Assembly: GCA_965601455.1 (NCBI GenBank)
Contig: OZ271831.1
Location: 1,860,001-1,924,000 of the forward strand
Direction: 5' to 3'
Length of the DNA: 64,000 bases
Source of the DNA: JANQEU01 sp965601455
Lineage (GTDB): Bacteria > Bacteroidota > Bacteroidia > Cytophagales > Cyclobacteriaceae
This document shows, in pieces, positions 26,618 through 35,305 of the stretch. Position 1 is the stretch's first letter. The number at the start of each line of letters is the position of its first letter. Below the pieces are notes generated by a model. That model was not told the origin of the DNA and searched no databases. It saw only the letters and a list, made by a program, of their open reading frames with translations. The position numbers and the translations under genes were made by a program.

Positions 26618-27485
26618 TGCTTTTTAGGCATTGAGAATATCGTTCTTTTAGTCCCTGTGATCCAGCAACTAGAGGAAGTCGTGTATAATCGTTACAAATG
26701 CCTGCTACCGACATGCCGGCTTTGATAGATGTTGGATTACCCTCCGTTAATATAAGCTCGTAAAAGGGAGTCAACCGGTCTTCTATCAACATCGATCTAT
26801 CTTCCTGGCTTTCCAGTAAACTTTTAATCAACTCGGATACATCACCGGGTAGCAGATTGGCTAATACGGATACCAGTCCAATACCACCCATTTTGATAAT
26901 TGAACTGGCCGTTGAATCATCACCTGAAATGACCTCAAAACTCTTATCTTTATTACGGATAATACTCTGAACTCGGTCGTAATTTCCTACCGAGTCCTTA
27001 ATTGCAATGATGTTTTCATGTTTTGATAACTCCACAACTACCTCAATGTCAATCTCTTGACCCGTTCTTTTGGGTACATCATAAAGAATGATGGGTTTTT
27101 CGGAATGATCCGCCAATTTTCTATAGTGTGAAAGAAGACCTTCAGGTGAAGGTCGGTTATAGTATGGTGATACAGATAATAGAGCGGTGATGGGAAATGA
27201 CTTCAGATCGACAAATCGATCAATTAACAGCTGGGTATTGTTTCCTCCGTGCCCAAAGACAATGGGAAGGTCTCTCTTGTTTTCCTGCAATATGAATTCC
27301 AGTACCTCTAATTGCTCTTGCCATGAGAGTGTTGGGTTTTCAGCTGTAGTCCCCATAACCACCAGATAGTCAACATCTCCTTCGCTTACATGATTGACTA
27401 CTTTGCTTAACTGTCCATATTCAATGGCTCCGTTTTTGTCAAACGGTGTGACCAAAGCCACACCTAAACCTCTAATCTCCTCCAT
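26601..27485 (-). CDS. dapA: 4-hydroxy-tetrahydrodipicolinate synthase
   Basis: A 294-residue DapA, which condenses pyruvate with aspartate semialdehyde in lysine and diaminopimelate synthesis. The TIM-barrel motifs are all present: GLGVALVTPF at the start, MGTTAENPTLSWQE (the GTTGE loop), the catalytic tyrosine in ILYDVPKRTG, the Schiff-base lysine in IIAIKDSVG, and VISGDDS. It overlaps the upstream DUF6913-like gene by 14 bases and appears to be the last gene of a ligA-led operon. The shared terminator includes its stop codon. It supplies DAP for peptidoglycan as well as lysine. Confidence 0.95.
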   Translation of the reverse strand: MEEIRGLGVALVTPFDKNGAIEYGQLSKVVNHVSEGDVDYLVVMGTTAENPTLSWQEQLEVLEFILQENKRDLPIVFGHGGNNTQLLIDRFVDLKSFPITALLSVSPYYNRPSPEGLLSHYRKLADHSEKPIILYDVPKRTGQEIDIEVVVELSKHENIIAIKDSVGNYDRVQSIIRNKDKSFEVISGDDSTASSIIKMGGIGLVSVLANLLPGDVSELIKSLLESQEDRSMLIEDRLTPFYELILTEGNPTSIKAGMSVAGICNDYTRLPLVAGSQGLKERYSQCLKSIKKGT

Positions 27486-27975
27486 TACTAACCATCCTTG
27501 TGTACTTTAAGACATCATATAATTCCCGGTTCTTTTCAGGTCGTATCTGTAAATCAATGAATCCAGGAGTAAGCTCTGAAAAACCAACAGTACATTTAGC
27601 TTTTGAGCAAGATGCTATGTACTGAACAAAAAGATCTTTTTGATGGTCAAGAACGAGTAGAAAATCGAAATCTCTTTTTATAAAATTGAGTATGTGATGA
27701 GATAAAAAATCTCCCTTCCAATCAATATCCTTCCTTGATGCAGAAGGAAAATCGTTGGTTTTCATCACACTTCCATTTACTTCAATATTGACGATCGTTA
27801 CTTGTTTTCCATCGGATCGGAGCTGATCCGCCATCTCATTTACATTGCCGTACTGATCTTCCGAGTTTATCAGGATACCTATATCCTTACAATCAGAATA
27901 TCCGATTAGGTCTTCATGAGGTCTGGCCTTTGCATTTTTTTTTGTCAGATACGTAAGTATTCGTTGCTTAAGCAT
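27472..27975 (-). CDS. DUF6913-like protein of unknown function
   Basis: A 167-residue soluble protein. It shows an alternating alpha/beta pattern: DIGILINSEDQYGNVNEMADQLRSDGKQVTIVNIE, then FDFLLVLDHQ and a closing TPGFIDLQIRPEKNRELYDVLKYTRM. The phrase DFDFLxxLDxxxxxFVQYIASxSKAKxxVG recurs in Bacteroidota proteins recently grouped as DUF6913. No catalytic motif is visible. It sits between ligA (1-base overlap) and dapA (14-base overlap), an order I associate with this phylum, so the three are co-translated. Confidence 0.75.
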   Translation of the reverse strand: MLKQRILTYLTKKNAKARPHEDLIGYSDCKDIGILINSEDQYGNVNEMADQLRSDGKQVTIVNIEVNGSVMKTNDFPSASRKDIDWKGDFLSHHILNFIKRDFDFLLVLDHQKDLFVQYIASCSKAKCTVGFSELTPGFIDLQIRPEKNRELYDVLKYTRMVSNGGD

Positions 27976-30011
27976 TAATCAATCATTCGATCTAATTCTT
28001 CTTCTGAAATGATGGATACATTCAACTTATCGGCTTTTTCTTTCTTGGATGGCCCCATGTTTTCTCCTGCAACGAGGTAATTCGTTTTACCCGATACAGA
28101 ACTTGCTACCTTTCCACCATTTAGTTGAATGCGTTTTTTCAGCTCTTCTCTGTCAATGGTGAATGTTCCAGAAACCACGAAGATAAAACCATTTAGCTTT
28201 TGGGTTGTATCCAGATTCTCTACCACTTCAAATTGAAGCCCTGCATTTTTGAGTTTGTTGATTACCGCAATATTCTGCTCCTTAGAGAAATACTCAATTA
28301 CACTACTTGCAATTCTTTCTCCTATTTCAGGTACTTCTATAAGCTCCTCAAACGAAGCTTGACTAAGAGAATCTATGTTTTTAAAATAGTCTGCGAGTTT
28401 TTCAGCTACAGTTTTACCGACATATCGAATCCCTAAAGCAAAAAGCACCCGTTCGAAAGGTATCTGCTTAGAAGTCTCCAGCGATTCTAAAATGTTTTTG
28501 GCTGTTTTCTCCTTTATGGATCTTTTTTTCACCTCACCGTTCTCTTCGATTTCGAAAACGAGTCCATTGAGATTATCGAAGGTAATAGAGTAGAGATCAC
28601 CAAAATCCTGGATTAATTCGTTTTCAATCAAACCTTTAATCGTTCTCGGACCCAAGGTTTCGATATCCATCGAGTTTCGGGAGATGAAGTGTTCAATTCG
28701 ACCCATAACCTGTGGTGGGCAACTGGTTTCATTGGGGCAGTAATGAACGGCTTCGCCTTCTTTTCGGATAAGGGGAGTACCGCATTCCGGGCAATGTGTT
28801 ATGTATGTAACAGCTGTTGCATTTAGCCCCCGCCTTGACTTATCAATCCCGGTAATCTTAGGAATAATTTCACCACCCTTTTCAACATGCACTACATCAC
28901 CATTGTGTATACCCAGTCTTTCAATTTCATTTGCGTTGTGCAGACTGGCACGCTTTACAGTTGTTCCGGCCAGAAGTACGGGTTCCAGATTTGCAACAGG
29001 CGTCACAGCGCCGGTTCTACCAACCTGGTAGCTAATGGACAATAACTTCGTCGCTGCACTTTCAGCCTTGTATTTGAAGGCAATGGCCCATCGTGGTATT
29101 TTGGCCGTAAAACCGAGTGCTTCCTGCTGTTCTATCTCGTTTACCTTAATAACAATTCCATCGGTTTCCATCGGAAGGTCGTGTCTTTTGATTTCCCATT
29201 GATCAATGAAATCAAATACCTCTTGCAGTGAAGTACATTTTTTAAACCCATCGAATGTCTTGAATTGAAATGCCTTAAGAATTTCAAGAGATTGGGCATG
29301 TGAGTTTATTTCAAGCCCATCAGTGTACAAGGAATAAAGTATGCAATCGAGATTTCTGGAAGCTACTATGGAAGAATCTTGCATTTTCATCGTTCCAGAG
29401 GCAGTATTTCTAGGGTTGGCAAGGAGTGATTCACCTTTTTTGGCTTTCTCCTCGTTTATTGAGTTGAAAACAGCAATAGGCATAAAGATTTCACCCCGAG
29501 CTTCAAACTCCTCCGGGACGTCATTTCCATACACCTGAAGAGGGATACTCTTAATTGTCTTCACATTGGTTGTGATATCATCACCTTTAACACCATCCCC
29601 ACGAGAAACAGCCTTGCTTAAAAGTCCGTTCTCGTACAAAAGACTGATAGCAAGCCCATCGAATTTTAACTCACAGATGTATTCATACTTATCAGTTCCA
29701 AGTCCTTTTTTAACCCGTTCATCAAAAGCCTGCAGTTCCTCCTTCGAATAAGTATTACCCAACGAAAGCATTGGTCTTTTATGGACTACGGTTTCAAATG
29801 TTTTTGTTACATCACCACCAACTCTTTGGGTGGGTGATTGAGGAAGTCGTAATTGCGGAAAATCCTTTTCAAGGAGTTCTAATTCCTTAAGTTTTTGATC
29901 AAACTCATAGTCAGAAATCTCACTGCGGCTTTCCTGGTAATACAGATAATTGTGGTAGTTAAGTTCTTCGGTAAGTTCCTTGATTTTCTGAGCTACTTCG
30001 TTTTCATTCAT
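27975..30011 (-). CDS. ligA: NAD-dependent DNA ligase
   Basis: A 678-residue LigA, which seals nicks during replication and repair with NAD as cofactor. Domains in order: the Ia NAD-binding region (YHNYLYYQ), the adenylation domain with the active-site lysine in ICELKFDGLAISLLYENG (KxDG), an OB fold, a four-cysteine zinc finger (CPECGTPL ... YCPNETSCP), helix-hairpin-helix repeats, and a C-terminal BRCT domain (NGFIFVVSGTF ... TNYLVAGENMGPSKKEKA). All are the expected length. It is the first gene of the ligA - DUF6913-like - dapA set. Confidence 0.97.
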   Translation of the reverse strand: MNENEVAQKIKELTEELNYHNYLYYQESRSEISDYEFDQKLKELELLEKDFPQLRLPQSPTQRVGGDVTKTFETVVHKRPMLSLGNTYSKEELQAFDERVKKGLGTDKYEYICELKFDGLAISLLYENGLLSKAVSRGDGVKGDDITTNVKTIKSIPLQVYGNDVPEEFEARGEIFMPIAVFNSINEEKAKKGESLLANPRNTASGTMKMQDSSIVASRNLDCILYSLYTDGLEINSHAQSLEILKAFQFKTFDGFKKCTSLQEVFDFIDQWEIKRHDLPMETDGIVIKVNEIEQQEALGFTAKIPRWAIAFKYKAESAATKLLSISYQVGRTGAVTPVANLEPVLLAGTTVKRASLHNANEIERLGIHNGDVVHVEKGGEIIPKITGIDKSRRGLNATAVTYITHCPECGTPLIRKEGEAVHYCPNETSCPPQVMGRIEHFISRNSMDIETLGPRTIKGLIENELIQDFGDLYSITFDNLNGLVFEIEENGEVKKRSIKEKTAKNILESLETSKQIPFERVLFALGIRYVGKTVAEKLADYFKNIDSLSQASFEELIEVPEIGERIASSVIEYFSKEQNIAVINKLKNAGLQFEVVENLDTTQKLNGFIFVVSGTFTIDREELKKRIQLNGGKVASSVSGKTNYLVAGENMGPSKKEKADKLNVSIISEEELDRMID

Positions 30012-30113
30012 ACAAAGGCGAAATTAGATTAAGTAGTTTTGCTACTAGTTTAGCTTTCGAATTTAATACCACAACTTCTATTTTGGTAAGGAAAGGATCT
30101 TACCAGTTGATTG

Positions 30114-31559
30114 ATGCCACAAATACAATTACAAAAGAACTATATACCCTTATTGAAATCCAACTCGATTCTGGAGTTGGTGGGTCAAGCTTCTGATGAA
30201 GAAGGATTGATGGCTTATGTTATTGGTGGTTTCGTCAGAGACCATTTACTGGGACGGCCAATAAAACAGGATATCGACATTGTAGTTGTAGGAAGTGGAA
30301 TTCAGGTTGCCAAATCTTTTAGGAGGAAGCTGGGTGAAGTAGCCAAACTATCAGTATACAAGAATTTCGGTACAGCAGCTGTTACTTATGGAGATTTACA
30401 GATTGAATTTGTGGGTGCAAGGAAAGAATCCTATCGAAAAGACTCTAGAAATCCGATAGTAGAGGATGGCACACTGGAAGATGATCAAAATCGAAGAGAC
30501 TTCACTATCAATGCATTGGCGATTGCTCTAAATGGAGACAATAAGGGTCAATTATTGGATCCGTTTGATGGGATATCGGATTTGGAGAAAAAGACGATTC
30601 GGACACCTCTTGACCCGGAGGTCACCTTTGATGATGATCCTCTCAGAATCCTTCGTGCTGTACGTTTTGCCACTCAGTTAAGTTTTGATATTGATCCTGA
30701 TACATATGCAGCCATTATAAAATATGGGGAAAGATTGTCAATAATATCTCAGGAGAGGATTACCAGTGAAATCAATAAAATTATTCTTTCAGAAAAACCA
30801 TCATACGGTTTTAAACTGCTTTTTGGTGCCCAAATTTTGGAGAGCATTTTTCCTGAAATGCAAAAACTTCAGGGAGTGAAGAAGATCAATGGTAAGGGAC
30901 ATAAAGACAATTTCTATCACACACTTCAGGTTCTTGATAACGTAGCCTCAATGTCCGAAAATCTGTGGTTAAGATGGGCTGCGATTTTACACGATATTGC
31001 CAAACCCGCCACCCAACGATTCAATGAAAAAGTTGGTTGGACTTTTCATGGACATGAAGATCTAGGTTCTCGTTGGGTTCCGAAAATTTTTCGTCGCTTT
31101 AAACTGCCGATGGGAGAGCCAATGAGATATGTAAAAAAGCTTGTGCGATTACATCTAAGACCCATTGCGCTGGTGAGTAAAAATGTAACTGACTCTGCTG
31201 TAAGAAGGTTGTTGTTTGAAGCTGGTGATGAAATCGATGACCTAATGACACTGTGTCGGGCAGACGTGACTTCAAAAAATCATGAACGAGTCAGGAAGTA
31301 CTTAAAGAACTTTGAGCTGGTCGAGAAAAAGATTTCCGAAGTAGAGGAAAAAGATCAGCTACGAAATTTTAAACTTCCGGTGACGGGTGACGACATAATG
31401 GAGTATTACAATCTCCCGCCTTCCCGGGTGGTAGGAGAAATCAGAGAGGAGATCAAAGAGGCAATTTTGGAAGGTGACCTTAAGAATGACCGTGAAGAAG
31501 CGTTAATTTTCATGAAGGACCTAGGGAAAAAGCGGGGTCTTATGGGCAAGAACAGTTGA
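30114..31559 (+). CDS. cca: tRNA nucleotidyltransferase (CCA-adding) with HD domain
   Basis: A 481-residue class II nucleotidyltransferase that adds or repairs the 3' CCA end of tRNA; a poly(A) polymerase role is a less likely alternative. The nucleotidyltransferase signature is YVIGGFVRDHLLGR with metal aspartates in KQDIDIVVVGSG. Next come RRDFTINALAI, DDPLRILRAVRFA (nucleotide-selecting region), and an HD phosphohydrolase-like domain (LRWAAILHDIAKPATQRF). The ATG at 30114 is preferred over the adjacent TTG at 30111. It is followed closely by the TPR gene, which has its own promoter. Confidence 0.93.
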   Translation: MPQIQLQKNYIPLLKSNSILELVGQASDEEGLMAYVIGGFVRDHLLGRPIKQDIDIVVVGSGIQVAKSFRRKLGEVAKLSVYKNFGTAAVTYGDLQIEFVGARKESYRKDSRNPIVEDGTLEDDQNRRDFTINALAIALNGDNKGQLLDPFDGISDLEKKTIRTPLDPEVTFDDDPLRILRAVRFATQLSFDIDPDTYAAIIKYGERLSIISQERITSEINKIILSEKPSYGFKLLFGAQILESIFPEMQKLQGVKKINGKGHKDNFYHTLQVLDNVASMSENLWLRWAAILHDIAKPATQRFNEKVGWTFHGHEDLGSRWVPKIFRRFKLPMGEPMRYVKKLVRLHLRPIALVSKNVTDSAVRRLLFEAGDEIDDLMTLCRADVTSKNHERVRKYLKNFELVEKKISEVEEKDQLRNFKLPVTGDDIMEYYNLPPSRVVGEIREEIKEAILEGDLKNDREEALIFMKDLGKKRGLMGKNS

Positions 31560-31564
31560 ATTAC

Positions 31565-31572
31565 TATCTTTG
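31565..31572 (+). promoter_or_regulatory. Bacteroidota-type -7 element for the TPR gene
   Basis: TATCTTTG matches TAnnTTTG exactly and lies 6 bases after the cca stop. It is 23 bases before the TTG I take as the start of the TPR protein, which argues against the upstream start in the same frame. Confidence 0.5.
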
Positions 31573-31594
31573 CGCACCAAAAAACAGGAAGACT

Positions 31595-32290
31595 TTGAGA
31601 AAGATATTTTTGCTAATGATGTTGCTGGCCATGGGTTCAGCTTACGAAATGAAAGGACAAGCCGTAGGTGATTCAGCTTTATCACTGGATTTGCAACGAC
31701 AAGCATTTATTTACGGAATGTCTACAAAGTATGGTGATAAAGAAGTTGCAAAAAATGCACTCTACAATATTTTAGCTATCAATCCAGCGAATACCAATAT
31801 TCTGGATTCACTTGCTCTGATGTATTTTCAGAATGGGGAGTACGCTTCATCGGCACTTATAAGCCAGGACCTTCTGTATTATGAGCCAAATAACTCCCTT
31901 GCTCTTGAAATCGCAGCTATCAGTTTTGAATCACTTGGTGTTAATGATCGAGCGGTAAACTATTATGAGAAGTTGTATTTGGCGAATAATGATCTAAGTG
32001 TATTGTATCAAACAGCCTACCTTCAGTATCAATTAACCAGATATGCAGAATCAAATCTAAATCTTGATATCATTCTTGAAAGTGCTGATTCTGAAAATGA
32101 TTTTCTAACCGTTCAGGTTAATCAGATTAGTACAAGTCAATTGCCCATGCGAGCTGGTGTTTATAGGCTTAAAGGCATGATTGCGGAGGCAAATGATGAC
32201 AAAACGGGCGCTAGAGAATACTATACGAAAGCGTTGGAGTTAGCACCTGACTTTGCGGTTGTAAAGCGCCAATTGGAAGCACTTGATTAA
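31595..32290 (+). CDS. Secreted tetratricopeptide-repeat protein
   Basis: A 231-residue protein when started at the TTG at 31595. That start gives a basic-hydrophobic signal peptide (RKIFLLMMLLAMGSAYEMKGQA) and lies downstream of a promoter element; the next ATG, at 31616, would remove its positive charges. The mature part consists of TPR-like helices: GEYASSALISQDLLYYEP, NDRAVNYYEKLYLANND, YAESNLNLDIILES, and KTGAREYYTKALELAPDF. TPRs mediate protein binding, so it is probably a periplasmic scaffold or chaperone. Its stop overlaps the SRPBCC gene on the other strand by 4 bases. The partner is unknown. Confidence 0.75.
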   Translation: MRKIFLLMMLLAMGSAYEMKGQAVGDSALSLDLQRQAFIYGMSTKYGDKEVAKNALYNILAINPANTNILDSLALMYFQNGEYASSALISQDLLYYEPNNSLALEIAAISFESLGVNDRAVNYYEKLYLANNDLSVLYQTAYLQYQLTRYAESNLNLDIILESADSENDFLTVQVNQISTSQLPMRAGVYRLKGMIAEANDDKTGAREYYTKALELAPDFAVVKRQLEALD

Positions 32291-32742
32291 GATTCGGCCT
32301 TTTTTTTGAGTCGGTCTAACCAATGAATCAAGCTGAAATGTAGTCTGTAATGACTGATGAAGAGAGGAATGAGGAAACCCTGCATTGACTCTTCCACAGT
32401 TACAATAGTTTGATACTCTTCTGTTTTTTCAAATTTCCAAACCTGAATAGCTTTTAGCCACAGCCAGGAACTTGTCCATGACAAGGTTGTATTGGGCTCA
32501 ATGAGTTCTAGGTTACAGGTAAATGATCTTGAATTATTGGTGCTCATTATAAAGGTTTCATCCTCTTTTATTTCACTGGTCTGAACCTTGATGATATCGC
32601 TATTCCAATTGGGCCAATTGTCTATATCCAGCATGATTTCCCAGATTTTTCCAATTGGTGCGTTGATGATGATCGATTGACTATCGCGTGTACTGGCCCT
32701 TGGATTAATTCTACCTTCTTTGGCAAGTGCTGAGAGAGACAT
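32287..32742 (-). CDS. SRPBCC-family protein
   Basis: A 151-residue START-like (SRPBCC) protein. The first strand (SIIINAPIGKIWEIMLDIDNWPNWNSDIIKV) carries the family's P-W-x-W-x-x-x-I signature. The beta strands and the C-terminal helix (LFISHYRLHFSLIHWLDRLKKKA) complete a helix-grip fold. Members bind hydrophobic ligands or act as polyketide cyclase-like enzymes; here nothing indicates a ligand. It is a single-gene unit convergent with the TPR gene and divergent from msrA. Confidence 0.85.
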   Translation of the reverse strand: MSLSALAKEGRINPRASTRDSQSIIINAPIGKIWEIMLDIDNWPNWNSDIIKVQTSEIKEDETFIMSTNNSRSFTCNLELIEPNTTLSWTSSWLWLKAIQVWKFEKTEEYQTIVTVEESMQGFLIPLFISHYRLHFSLIHWLDRLKKKAES

Positions 32743-32895
32743 CCTTCTTTTTTTCTAAACTTAATTATAATAGAATTCAGCTGTTTCTTAATGGAAATAC
32801 GAGATTAAGTTGAAGTAAGATGATTGGTCGTTGTTAGGACCTTTGTAGAGGAACCAATTGACGAAAATGGCGTTTCATATATAAAGTTTTATAAC

Positions 32896-33426
32896 ATGGC
32901 ATTGGCTACATTTGGAAATGGTTGCTTCTGGTGTACGGAAGCGATATTTCAACGATTAGATGGTGTGAAATCCGTAGTTTCCGGATACGCGGGAGGTAAA
33001 ATTAAGAACCCCACATATAGGGAGGTATGCTCGGGTCTTACCGGCCATGCGGAGGTAGTACAGATTGATTATGATGAATCCGTACTTTCTTACCGAGAGC
33101 TACTTGAAGTCTTTTGGAAAACTCATGACCCAACAACCTTAAATAGACAAGGCAACGACGTTGGAACTCAGTATAGGTCCGTTGTTTTTTATCATGATGA
33201 AGATCAGAGACTGCAGGCGGAACGTTACAAAAAAGAACTGGATGATGCGGAGATTTGGAATTCACCTATAGTTACTGAAATTACGCCTATTAACAATTAT
33301 TCAGTTGCAGAAGATTACCATCAAAACTATTATAATGAAAACGGAGAACAACCGTATTGTAGCCTGGTAATCACGCCAAAGGTGAAGAAGTTCAAAGAAG
33401 TTTTTTCTGACAAGCTAACTAGTTAG
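32896..33426 (+). CDS. msrA: Peptide methionine-(S)-S-oxide reductase
   Basis: A 176-residue MsrA, which repairs the S form of methionine sulfoxide in proteins. The catalytic cysteine is in the exact family motif GNGCFWCTEAIF, near the N-terminus. Other conserved parts are VVSGYAGGKIKNPTYREVCSG, HAEVVQIDYD, FWKTHDPTTLNRQGNDVGTQYRSVVFY and EDYHQNYY. I use the ATG at 32896 and not the open frame from 32824, since MsrA proteins start a few residues before GCFWC. There is no signal peptide or attached MsrB domain. It ends in an 8-base convergent overlap with the next gene. Confidence 0.96.
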   Translation: MALATFGNGCFWCTEAIFQRLDGVKSVVSGYAGGKIKNPTYREVCSGLTGHAEVVQIDYDESVLSYRELLEVFWKTHDPTTLNRQGNDVGTQYRSVVFYHDEDQRLQAERYKKELDDAEIWNSPIVTEITPINNYSVAEDYHQNYYNENGEQPYCSLVITPKVKKFKEVFSDKLTS

Positions 33427-34333
33427 ACATCAGAAGTTCTTCCTCGGGTGTCATTTTATGAGGCACCCAGAATTCGTCTATCCTATTGTCAGGTCCATCC
33501 GGCTTGCCCTCCTCAGTTGGTAGATAACCAAAGTGCTTCCATCGACTATTATTCAGTTCGATATCGAAGGTTATCGTGGCATTTTTCGCATTACTGTTTG
33601 CTGGGTGAGTCATTTCCAGGATCTCTACATATTTCTCACTGTTGTAGCTGTACATTCCTGATCCGGATCCATAAATCTCATCTGCCTGTTTGTTATACTG
33701 GATCCATATAAAGTGAGTGGGGGTGAGTAGCTTTAGATAGCCCATGTACTCAGGGTAATCCAGATAGGGTGATTCTGTCTCATATCGATAAGTATCTAAA
33801 TCCCATGCTCCTATTAGACCATTATCATTTTTGTATTGTGTAGTTACAGGGCTCCATTTTTCTTCGATTTTCACAGAATCTACAGCGATTATTAACCCAT
33901 TTCCATTGATCTCCATTTGTTTGGCATAGCCAGTATGGTACCAAATACCATTTTCAACGGTTACATCAAAAGGAATTGATTGACCCAGTTCTGAGGATGC
34001 AGGTGGATAAAAGAAATCAATATTTTCAACATACTTTCCGTCGTCATTTATGAAATAGGTGCCACCTCCCATTCCTATCAATCTATCCTCTTCTTTGTTG
34101 TAATGAAACCAGGTAAAATGAGTAGGGGTAATGTGTTTCTGCTTGATGATTTCATCACCATATTCCTGCCAACCTGAACCATCTGACACATGATCCATAT
34201 AAGTATCTCCATGATCGATGTATGAGATTATTTCCCATGTTCCGATGAGGTTAGGTTTTGCATCCTGGGCAGAAACAATCGATACCGAGACAAATAAGAA
34301 AGCGAATGAAAAAATGATTAGTAGGAATCTCAT
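33419..34333 (-). CDS. Secreted protein with two lipocalin-like repeats
   Basis: A 304-residue protein with a signal peptide ending near SVSIVSAQ. The mature part is an internal duplication of about 130 residues. Repeat one has IGTWEIISYIDHGDTYMDH, ITPTHFTWFHYNKEEDRLIGMGGGTY and DGKYVENIDFFYPP; repeat two has IGAWDLDTYRYETESPYLD, LTPTHFIWIQYNKQADEIYGSGSGMY and SEKYVEILEMTHPA. The G-x-W start and the T-P-T-HFxW strand suggest a small calycin/lipocalin-like barrel that binds a ligand. I know no named family for the pair. The gene is convergent with msrA and stands alone. Confidence 0.75.
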   Translation of the reverse strand: MRFLLIIFSFAFLFVSVSIVSAQDAKPNLIGTWEIISYIDHGDTYMDHVSDGSGWQEYGDEIIKQKHITPTHFTWFHYNKEEDRLIGMGGGTYFINDDGKYVENIDFFYPPASSELGQSIPFDVTVENGIWYHTGYAKQMEINGNGLIIAVDSVKIEEKWSPVTTQYKNDNGLIGAWDLDTYRYETESPYLDYPEYMGYLKLLTPTHFIWIQYNKQADEIYGSGSGMYSYNSEKYVEILEMTHPANSNAKNATITFDIELNNSRWKHFGYLPTEEGKPDGPDNRIDEFWVPHKMTPEEELLMSN

Positions 34334-34510
34334 AATCGGGGACGGGTTGTTTTAAAAAATTTAGAATAAAAACTTAAAAAAATCAAGTATTTCCAAACAT
34401 TTTACTGCTAAAAGACGAATAAATAAGGTTTAGGCATGATTAATGATGAAGGAAATACACTGAATAGTCATTTGCTTAGGAAAAGTGTATAAATTTCGAT
34501 CTAAGTTGTT

Positions 34511-35305
34511 ATGATCCTATTTTCTCTGTTATTGATATGGATAAACTGGGTGCAAGTTCCCGAAAACACCAACTATGAAATAGAAACTGTAGGTGTTTAT
34601 CAGGGAAAGTCCCTCTTTATTCAAAATCAATACTTACCTTCCAGAAAGTCGTTTTGTGTTAAATCTGTATATGTAAATGATAGAAAAGTCCCTTTGAACT
34701 ATAACCTGAGTGCACTCAAATTGGACTTTGAAAATCAGGATTTGTACACACCGGTTAAGATAAAGATTGTGAGTACGGACTCTCTTTGTAATCCAATCAT
34801 TATCAATCCGGATGCAATCATGTTTCATACGGCGTACAAGTTTTTAGATATCAATATATCGGATAGTGCCCTCTATTGGAAAACCGAAGGTGAGCGGGAA
34901 ATAGGTACTTACATTGTTGAGAAATATGATGGTGGTATATGGAAGGAAATACACAGGGAACAGGCCAAAACACGCTTTGAAGTGTCGGAATATTTATTTT
35001 CTCCCAGGTTAGAGGAAGGGGGCAATAAATTCCGCGTAAAATACGAGTTTGGAAATGGATCTTTCCTTTATTCAAATGAATCAGTATACGACTTTTATCC
35101 CGATCCTGTGGAAATCACACCTACCCATAGTGCAACGGAAATCCGATTTTCACGAACTGCTAGTTATGAGATTTACGATCAAAACAACGAGCTGGTACTA
35201 ACGGGTACCGATGATCGTGTGGATATTCGAAGGCTTTGGCCCGGTGATTACGTGATCTACTTTGATGGAAGAGACCCAAAAGCGTTTACTAAGGACAGAT
35301 ACTGA
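34511..35305 (+). CDS. Exported protein of unknown function, fibronectin-like
   Basis: A 264-residue protein starting with a short hydrophobic export segment (ILFSLLLIWINWVQV). It is beta rich. The middle (ALYWKTEGEREIGTYIVEKYDGGIWKEI ... LEEGGNKFRVKYEF) looks like a fibronectin type III domain, the kind used in Bacteroidota surface proteins. The end (ASYEIYDQNNELVLTGTDDRVDI, LWPGDYVIYFDG) resembles the C-terminal domain of type IX secreted proteins in style, but it lacks the usual terminal motif and I do not claim it. The gene's stop directly abuts the stop of the transporter gene on the other strand. Confidence 0.7.
   Translation: MILFSLLLIWINWVQVPENTNYEIETVGVYQGKSLFIQNQYLPSRKSFCVKSVYVNDRKVPLNYNLSALKLDFENQDLYTPVKIKIVSTDSLCNPIIINPDAIMFHTAYKFLDINISDSALYWKTEGEREIGTYIVEKYDGGIWKEIHREQAKTRFEVSEYLFSPRLEEGGNKFRVKYEFGNGSFLYSNESVYDFYPDPVEITPTHSATEIRFSRTASYEIYDQNNELVLTGTDDRVDIRRLWPGDYVIYFDGRDPKAFTKDRY

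Noticed and set aside
30032..30046. Short inverted repeat AGTAG-TTTTG-CTACT upstream of ligA
   Set aside because: Arms of only 5 bases, no T-run and no second copy. It differs from the dinB operator; too weak to list.
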